Shown here: positions 63,377 through 64,000 of the stretch, one piece after another
Position numbering within the stretch: position 1 is the stretch's first letter
Layout: every line of letters starts with the position of its first letter
From: Candidatus Devosia phytovorans
GTDB lineage: Bacteria > Pseudomonadota > Alphaproteobacteria > Rhizobiales > Devosiaceae
Assembly: GCA_029202405.1 (NCBI GenBank)
Contig: CP119312.1
Coordinates: forward strand, 1,679,001-1,743,000
Direction: 5' to 3'
Length of the DNA stretch: 64,000 bases
Made by a program: the position numbers and the translations under genes
The notes under the pieces: generated by a model
Database searches by the model: none
What the model saw: the letters and a program-made list of their open reading frames with translations, nothing else
Told to the model about the DNA's origin: nothing

Positions 63377-63504
63377 TGACGGTTACTCCAAAGTGCCTCC
63401 TTTCGCTCCCGATCGAAGCGGCCTAGATAGCACTCTCTATTCGATACTTACTCTCCGAATGCAGCCACTGCAAGGACGAGTCGGTGACAACAAGGAGAGT
63501 GCAA

Positions 63505-64000
63505 ATGACGCTATTCAAGGATCAGACCCTGCTGGTGACCGGTGCCGGTGGCAATCTCGGCCGTCTCGCGGTGGAAGAGCTGCTGGCGCGCGGCGCGACG
63601 AAGATCGTCGCCGGTACCCGTGATACCGCCAAGCTGGCCGATCTGGCTGCGAAGGGTGTGGACGTCCGTCACCTCGATTTCGATGACGCCGACAGCATCG
63701 CCAAGGCCCTTGCCGGCGTGGAGCGCATGCTCCTGGTCTCGACCATCGCGCCCAATCGCCTGGAACAGCAGACCAAAGCCGTCGCGGCTGCCAAGGCTGC
63801 CGGCGTCAAATACATCGCCTATACCTCGGCCCCCAATGCCCGCCCCAATGCGGACGCTGGCGGCATCACCGATCATTACTGGACCGAACAGGCGGTCGCG
63901 GCCTCCGGCCTCGATTTCACCCTGCTGCGCAATCACATCTATGCGGACATGACCATTGTCGGTGCTGGCCCGGCGCTGGCCAGCGGTCAGCTCTTCGATG
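63505..64000 (+). CDS. NmrA-like NAD(P)H:quinone oxidoreductase (3' end cut by window edge)
   Basis: At least 165 residues. LLVTGAGGNLGRLAVEELLA is the Rossmann motif, then the QorB-like core ERMLLVSTIAPNRLEQQTKAV and TSAPNARPNADAGGITDHYWTE. AAGGAGA stands 7 bases before ATG 63505. Reduces quinones with NAD(P)H in studied relatives. Likely controlled by the divergent HxlR gene. Confidence 0.9.
   Translation, partial: MTLFKDQTLLVTGAGGNLGRLAVEELLARGATKIVAGTRDTAKLADLAAKGVDVRHLDFDDADSIAKALAGVERMLLVSTIAPNRLEQQTKAVAAAKAAGVKYIAYTSAPNARPNADAGGITDHYWTEQAVAASGLDFTLLRNHIYADMTIVGAGPALASGQLFD

Noticed and set aside
63377..63504. HxlR operator between the divergent HxlR and quinone reductase genes
   Set aside because: Short repeated ACTCTC pieces exist but no clean dyad could be defined, so no site was listed.

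Overview
The window is a dense, high-GC bacterial chromosome segment with about 68 protein genes on both strands, short intergenic gaps and many 1-8 bp gene overlaps. The gene set points to an alphaproteobacterium of the Hyphomicrobiales (Rhizobiales), most like Devosia. Signs of this are a PDH operon with a lipoylated E1-beta, the bifunctional malic enzyme/phosphotransacetylase, an HdaA-type DnaA paralogue next to an AI-2E permease and purM/purN, GatCAB, a coaD-ppi-ppi-queA-tgt neighbourhood beside gyrA, and a full CtrA box (TTAA-N7-TTAAC). The genus is an inference from gene content; no rRNA, tRNA, CRISPR array or insertion sequence was seen.

Layout. 1-0.8 kb: end-truncated Gfo/Idh/MocA oxidoreductase, then a paired palindromic repeat (885-1013). 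1.0-7.9 kb, minus strand: central carbon block ftsB-like, pdhA, small membrane protein, pdhB, pdhC, SGNH hydrolase, lpdA. 7.9-12 kb: PRPP synthetase paralogue, a 52-residue membrane protein, a Dabb protein coupled to maeB. 12-14.1 kb: a membrane c-di-GMP phosphodiesterase and a small LuxR regulator, separated by a region with a CtrA box and a 17-bp palindrome. 14.2-18 kb: aspS, rnd, an MNT/HepT pair. 18-25.3 kb: overlapping hdaA-ppk-ppx, AI-2E permease, purM-purN. 25.3-34.8 kb: exported nucleosidase-like protein, DMT transporter, two small proline-rich proteins, and the GatCAB genes spread out with small enzymes; gatB is broken by about 18 one-base indels. 34.9-39.4 kb, plus strand: ruvX, pyrB, pyrC-like, plsY, dprA. 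39.4-46.8 kb: aldo/keto reductase, topA, tex, two small membrane or secreted proteins. 46.8-54.8 kb: map, pgi, tgt, queA, two cyclophilins and coaD, with a tandem pair of secreted four-cysteine proteins between queA and tgt. 54.9-59.7 kb: GNAT, LysE, a mini DnaB-like ATPase, gyrA. 59.8-64 kb: MFS with its ArsR-type regulator, two VOC proteins, a helix-hairpin-helix protein, and a divergent HxlR / quinone-reductase pair cut by the right edge.

How the genes work together. PDH, malic enzyme-PTA and Pgi set acetyl-CoA and pyruvate flow. AspRS with GatCAB suggests tRNA-dependent amidation. HdaA, GyrA, TopA, RuvX and DprA serve replication, topology and recombination. The features most worth a second look are the indel cluster confined to gatB, the secreted cysteine-matched tandem pair, the stand-alone DnaB-like ATPase, the CtrA-box phosphodiesterase promoter, and the hairpin that covers the pyrB ribosome binding site.
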